16,728 nucleotides of DNA from an uncultured Clostridia bacterium (lineage in GTDB: Bacteria > Bacillota > Clostridia > UMGS1810). The notes beneath the pieces are model-generated. The model was not told the DNA's origin. It saw only the letters and a list, made by a program, of their open reading frames with translations, and made no database searches. The DNA lies in NCBI GenBank assembly GCA_937959315.1, contig CALGRC010000225.1, positions 1-16,728 on the forward strand, in the 5' to 3' direction. Shown here in pieces: positions 14,892 to 16,728 of this stretch (positions within the stretch are counted from its first letter, which is position 1; each line of letters opens with the position of its first letter). The translations under genes were made by a program, and so were the position numbers.

Positions 14892-14920
14892 CCATAAAAT
14901 TTTGCTATACATTTTTATGG
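14892..14920. promoter_or_regulatory. Inverted repeat over the corrinoid-protein promoter
   Basis: CCATAAAA (14892-14899) and TTTTATGG (14913-14920) are perfect 8-bp arms with a 13-base centre that contains the predicted -35. No T-run follows, so it is not a good terminator for the AraC gene. An operator is more likely. Confidence 0.45.
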
Positions 14921-14935
14921 CCTGTGCAGTATGAT
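14906..14935 (+). promoter_or_regulatory. Promoter of the corrinoid-protein gene
   Basis: TATACA (14906-14911, 4 of 6 to consensus), an 18-bp spacer and TATGAT (14930-14935), 35 bases before the ATG. A weak -35 and strong -10 fit an activator-dependent promoter. No cobalamin-riboswitch-like structure was recognised in the 133-nt gap. Confidence 0.5.
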
Positions 14936-14970
14936 AAAGAAAATGGATTTTGAACAAAGGGGTTGTAAGT

Positions 14971-15606
14971 ATGGCAATTTTGGAAGAAATCAGCACGCTC
15001 ATGCAGCAGGGACGTGCTCCTAAGGTAAAAGAACTGGTGGCACAGGCGATTGACGAAGGGATTGGCCCAAAGCAGATATTGGAAGAGGGCTTGTTGTCTG
15101 CAATGGATATTGTAGGCGAAAAGTTTAAAAACAATGAGGTATTTGTACCAGAGGTGTTAATTGCTGCACGCGCAATGAATGCAGGCGTAGAGGTACTCAA
15201 ACCCTATCTGGTTAGCGAAGGGGTCGAGTCCAAGGGAACGGTAGTCATTGGTACTGTTAGGGGCGATTTGCACGATATTGGGAAGAACTTGGTAAAGATG
15301 ATGATGGAGGGTAAAGGGCTTAACGTCGTGGATTTGGGAGTTGATGTATCGCCGGAACGGTTTATCCAGGCTGCGCAGGAGAATCATGCCCAGATCATTG
15401 CATGTTCAGCGTTGCTTACTACCACCATGGGTGAGATGAAAAATGTGGTAGATACTCTCCAGGAAAAAGGGCTTCGCGATAAATTTAAAGTTATGATTGG
15501 CGGGGCGCCGGTTACCCAGGCTTTTTGCGATCAGATTGGGGCAGACAGCTATACTGAAGATGCGGCCAGCGCGGCGGATGCAGCTTTGGCGTATTGTGTT
15601 GCTTAA
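14971..15606 (+). CDS. Corrinoid methyl-carrier protein (MtbC/MttC-like, B12-binding)
   Basis: Carries a methyl group on a bound corrinoid between two methyltransferases. 211 residues: an N-terminal four-helix cap (1-85; SAMDIVGEKFKNNEVFVPEV, then LIAARAMNAGVEVLKPYL) and a Rossmann-like B12-binding domain. The signature D99-L-H101-D-I-G104 (GDLHDIGKNL) provides His101 as the cobalt ligand. SALLTTTMGEM and GGAPVTQAFCDQIGAD are the later contacts to the corrinoid tail. ATG 14971 (after AAAGGGGTTG) is preferred over TTG 14950. It lies downstream of the PocR-AraC gene and upstream of the DUF1848-like gene. Substrate cannot be told from this subunit; methylamine, methanol and methoxyaromatic systems all use close relatives. 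Confidence 0.94.
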   Translation: MAILEEISTLMQQGRAPKVKELVAQAIDEGIGPKQILEEGLLSAMDIVGEKFKNNEVFVPEVLIAARAMNAGVEVLKPYLVSEGVESKGTVVIGTVRGDLHDIGKNLVKMMMEGKGLNVVDLGVDVSPERFIQAAQENHAQIIACSALLTTTMGEMKNVVDTLQEKGLRDKFKVMIGGAPVTQAFCDQIGADSYTEDAASAADAALAYCVA

Positions 15607-15630
15607 ACAGGGGATAGAAAGGGGAAAAGA

Positions 15631-16371
15631 ATGGTCATAGGCACAACGGAAACAGGCGATGCCGGGCTAGATCTTTCCTGGACGGCAAAAATGGACCGCG
15701 TGGATGGCGCGCTGCTGATTACCAAACAGGTTTCAGATGCGTTTATCCAGGCGGTTTTGCCTTTTTCTAGGAAAGTAGTGGTACATGCTACCTGTACGGG
15801 ATATGGAGGGACTGTACTAGAACCGTATGTACCGCCATATACCTGGCAGTTGGCGCAGGTACGGCGGTTGCTTGCAGAGGGCTTCCCGCCGCGGCAGTTA
15901 GTGGTGCGTATTGACCCGTTGATCCCATCGGTACGCGGCTTGATGCGGGCGGGCGCAATTGTCGACGGTATTTGTGATGTGGTATCCCAATTCCGTATCA
16001 GTGTGCTGGATATGTATCCGCATGTGCGGGAACGTTTTTTGCGCGCCGGACTGCCGTTGCCGTATGGAAACCGGTTTTCTGCATCCAGCGGGCAGTTTGC
16101 CTTGGTGGACCGCTGGCTGCTCCAGCAACGGGGCCAAGGGAAGTTTTCCTGCTGTGCGGAACCAATGCTACAGCATTGTACGCACGAAGGGTGTGTGTCT
16201 GATGATATGCTCCAGTGTCTGGGGCTCCAGCCTGACCGGGCATATGGGACGGGGTTTCAGCGCAGGACCTGTACCTGTCTGGGCTGTAAGCGGCAGCTTT
16301 TGCCAAAAAAAGGGCGGTGTGTACATGGCTGCTTGTATTGCTATTGGAAAGATGAAACCGCAGGGGGATGA
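15631..16371 (+). CDS. DUF1848-like iron-sulfur protein
   Basis: A 246-residue protein that fits the uncharacterised DUF1848 family. Alignable segments are VVVHATCTGYGG then LEPYVPP (family: TGYG, EPNVP), LVVRIDPLIPS (family: WRYDP), ISVLDMYPHVRERF, and the cysteine-rich tail. The tail has CCAEPML (C174, C175), GCVSDDML (C188), CTCLGC (C214, C216, C219) and finally C230-X3-C234-X2-C237-Y. This is the radical-SAM-type CX3CX2C spacing but at the extreme C-terminus, and may hold a 4Fe-4S cluster. The N-terminal SxSRRTD motif common in the family is replaced by GTTETGDAGLDLSW. ATG 15631 follows AAAGGGGAAAA, 24 nt after the corrinoid gene. Function is unknown; a redox or methyl-transfer partner role is inferred from its neighbours. 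Confidence 0.75.
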   Translation: MVIGTTETGDAGLDLSWTAKMDRVDGALLITKQVSDAFIQAVLPFSRKVVVHATCTGYGGTVLEPYVPPYTWQLAQVRRLLAEGFPPRQLVVRIDPLIPSVRGLMRAGAIVDGICDVVSQFRISVLDMYPHVRERFLRAGLPLPYGNRFSASSGQFALVDRWLLQQRGQGKFSCCAEPMLQHCTHEGCVSDDMLQCLGLQPDRAYGTGFQRRTCTCLGCKRQLLPKKGRCVHGCLYCYWKDETAGG

Positions 16372-16388
16372 TCCCCCTGCGGTTTCAT
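16352..16388 (+). terminator. Long hairpin terminator overlapping the end of the DUF1848-like gene
   Basis: GAAACCGCAGGGGGAT (16354-16369) and ATCCCCCTGCGGTTTC (16371-16386) are a perfect 16-bp inverted repeat, and two further pairs extend it. ATTTTG follows. The left arm encodes the last residues of the protein and the TGA stop (16369-16371) sits at the loop. It closes the corrinoid operon. Confidence 0.88.
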
Positions 16389-16431
16389 TTTGCCTGCACA
16401 AAGGTTCCCGAATTTAGAGAAATTCAATAAA

Positions 16432-16471
16432 ACTTTAATGATACTGTAATGATATGGTTGTTGTTTTGTAA
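16432..16471 (+). promoter_or_regulatory. Tandem 11-bp repeats, possible PhoB/PhoP-type box
   Basis: ACTTTAATGAT (16432-16442) is followed directly by ACTGTAATGAT (16443-16453), one mismatch apart. A further TGTAA (16467-16471) falls exactly two 11-bp periods after the TGTAA at 16445. Direct repeats with an 11-bp period just upstream of a -10 are the binding pattern of OmpR/PhoB-family response regulators. The regulator itself is not in the window. Confidence 0.5.
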
Positions 16472-16489
16472 CATACAATATGGTATAGT
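16461..16489 (+). promoter_or_regulatory. Promoter of the secreted-protein gene
   Basis: TTGTTT (16461-16466), a 17-bp spacer and TATAGT (16484-16489), followed by a leader of about 65 nt to the GGGAGG ribosome site and the ATG at 16558. The -35 overlaps the phased repeats, as in response-regulator-activated promoters. Confidence 0.5.
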
Positions 16490-16557
16490 ATGGTTACAGG
16501 GGAATATTTCGGGCATAAGGCGTTTTTGATAGAACCGCAGTTTTGGGAGGTGTCAAG

Positions 16558-16728
16558 ATGAAACAAAATGGTAAAAAATTCATCGCATGGATAGCAGCAA
16601 TTGGTATGCTGCTTTCTGCTGGGGGATTTACAGTGTTTGCCGGCCAGCCGCTGATGCCGTTGGCCCCGGCGCAGACGTCAGCCGAGTCCCAGCCGCCGGC
16701 GGCAGGGCAGTTGCCGTCTGAGCCGCAG
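16558..16728 (+). CDS. Secreted protein, N-terminal part (runs off the window)
   Basis: The first 57 codons of a gene cut by the window edge. The start has TGGGAGGTGTCAAG before ATG 16558. The product begins with a signal peptide: basic MKQNGKK, hydrophobic core FIAWIAAIGMLLSAGGF, and a probable signal peptidase I site after TVFA (about residue 28). No lipobox cysteine is present. The mature part opens with a Pro/Ala/Gln/Ser-rich linker (PLAPAQTSAESQPPAAG), typical of a flexible stalk before an extracellular domain. Nothing after that is visible, so the function is unknown. The upstream tandem repeats suggest control by a two-component regulator. Confidence 0.8.
   Translation, partial: MKQNGKKFIAWIAAIGMLLSAGGFTVFAGQPLMPLAPAQTSAESQPPAAGQLPSEPQ

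Noticed and set aside
14838..14970. Cobalamin riboswitch upstream of the corrinoid protein
   Set aside because: No B12-box-like sequence was recognised, and a 133-nt gap is too short for the usual ~200-nt element plus promoter.

Overview
The window (about 16.7 kb, roughly 50% GC apart from an AT-rich left edge) looks like chromosomal DNA of an anaerobic member of the Firmicutes, class Clostridia. The evidence is the PyrK/PyrD two-subunit dihydroorotate dehydrogenase, EF-P with the KPGK tip followed by a CD1247-type zinc-ribbon protein, strong GGAGG ribosome sites, TTGaca/TATAAT promoters, and a corrinoid/reductive-activator cluster. No rRNA, tRNA, CRISPR array, transposase or integrase was recognised. 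Genus cannot be fixed from the sequence alone.

Layout. (1) 1-1088: the 3' part of glmM. The first ~100-118 bases are extremely AT-rich, do not read as GlmM, and probably mark a contig-edge chimera. A hairpin separates glmM from a YaiI/YqxD-family gene (1147-1578). (2) 1579-2254, minus strand: a four-helix membrane protein co-transcribed with a small XRE repressor that has a palindromic operator over its own start site. (3) 2485-5827: a 907-residue protein whose 3' end overlaps nth (endonuclease III) by 44 nt; a terminator follows. The large protein has two 52-residue ungapped HhH repeats, a third alpha-CTD-like helical segment, a sigma-70 region-4-like helix-turn-helix, and four tandem ~135-residue units. 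I know no function for it; it is the most unusual gene here. (4) 5981-10158: a tight operon pyrK-pyrD-pyrE, an endonuclease-IV-like TIM-barrel gene and an M24B peptidase. (5) efp from its own promoter, then a CD1247-type zinc-ribbon gene and a bidirectional terminator (11251-11281).

(6) 11321-16390: a corrinoid methyl-transfer accessory locus. It has a minus-strand reductive activator of corrinoid proteins (2Fe-2S plus ASKHA domains), and divergent from it a DUF1638 gene, a PocR-type sensor/AraC regulator, an MtbC-like corrinoid protein and a DUF1848-like Fe-S protein. No recognisable substrate methyltransferase (MtaB, MttB or MtbA type) lies in the window, so the catalytic partner is elsewhere or is one of the uncharacterised proteins. 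CCAT/ATGG inverted repeats lie at both promoters of this locus. (7) 16432-16728: a promoter with tandem 11-bp repeats resembling a Pho-type response-regulator site, then the first 57 codons of a secreted protein that runs off the window.

How they fit. Regions 1, 4 and 5 are housekeeping (cell-wall precursor synthesis, pyrimidine synthesis, base-excision repair, translation). Regions 3 and 6 are the places where undescribed biology is most plausible.
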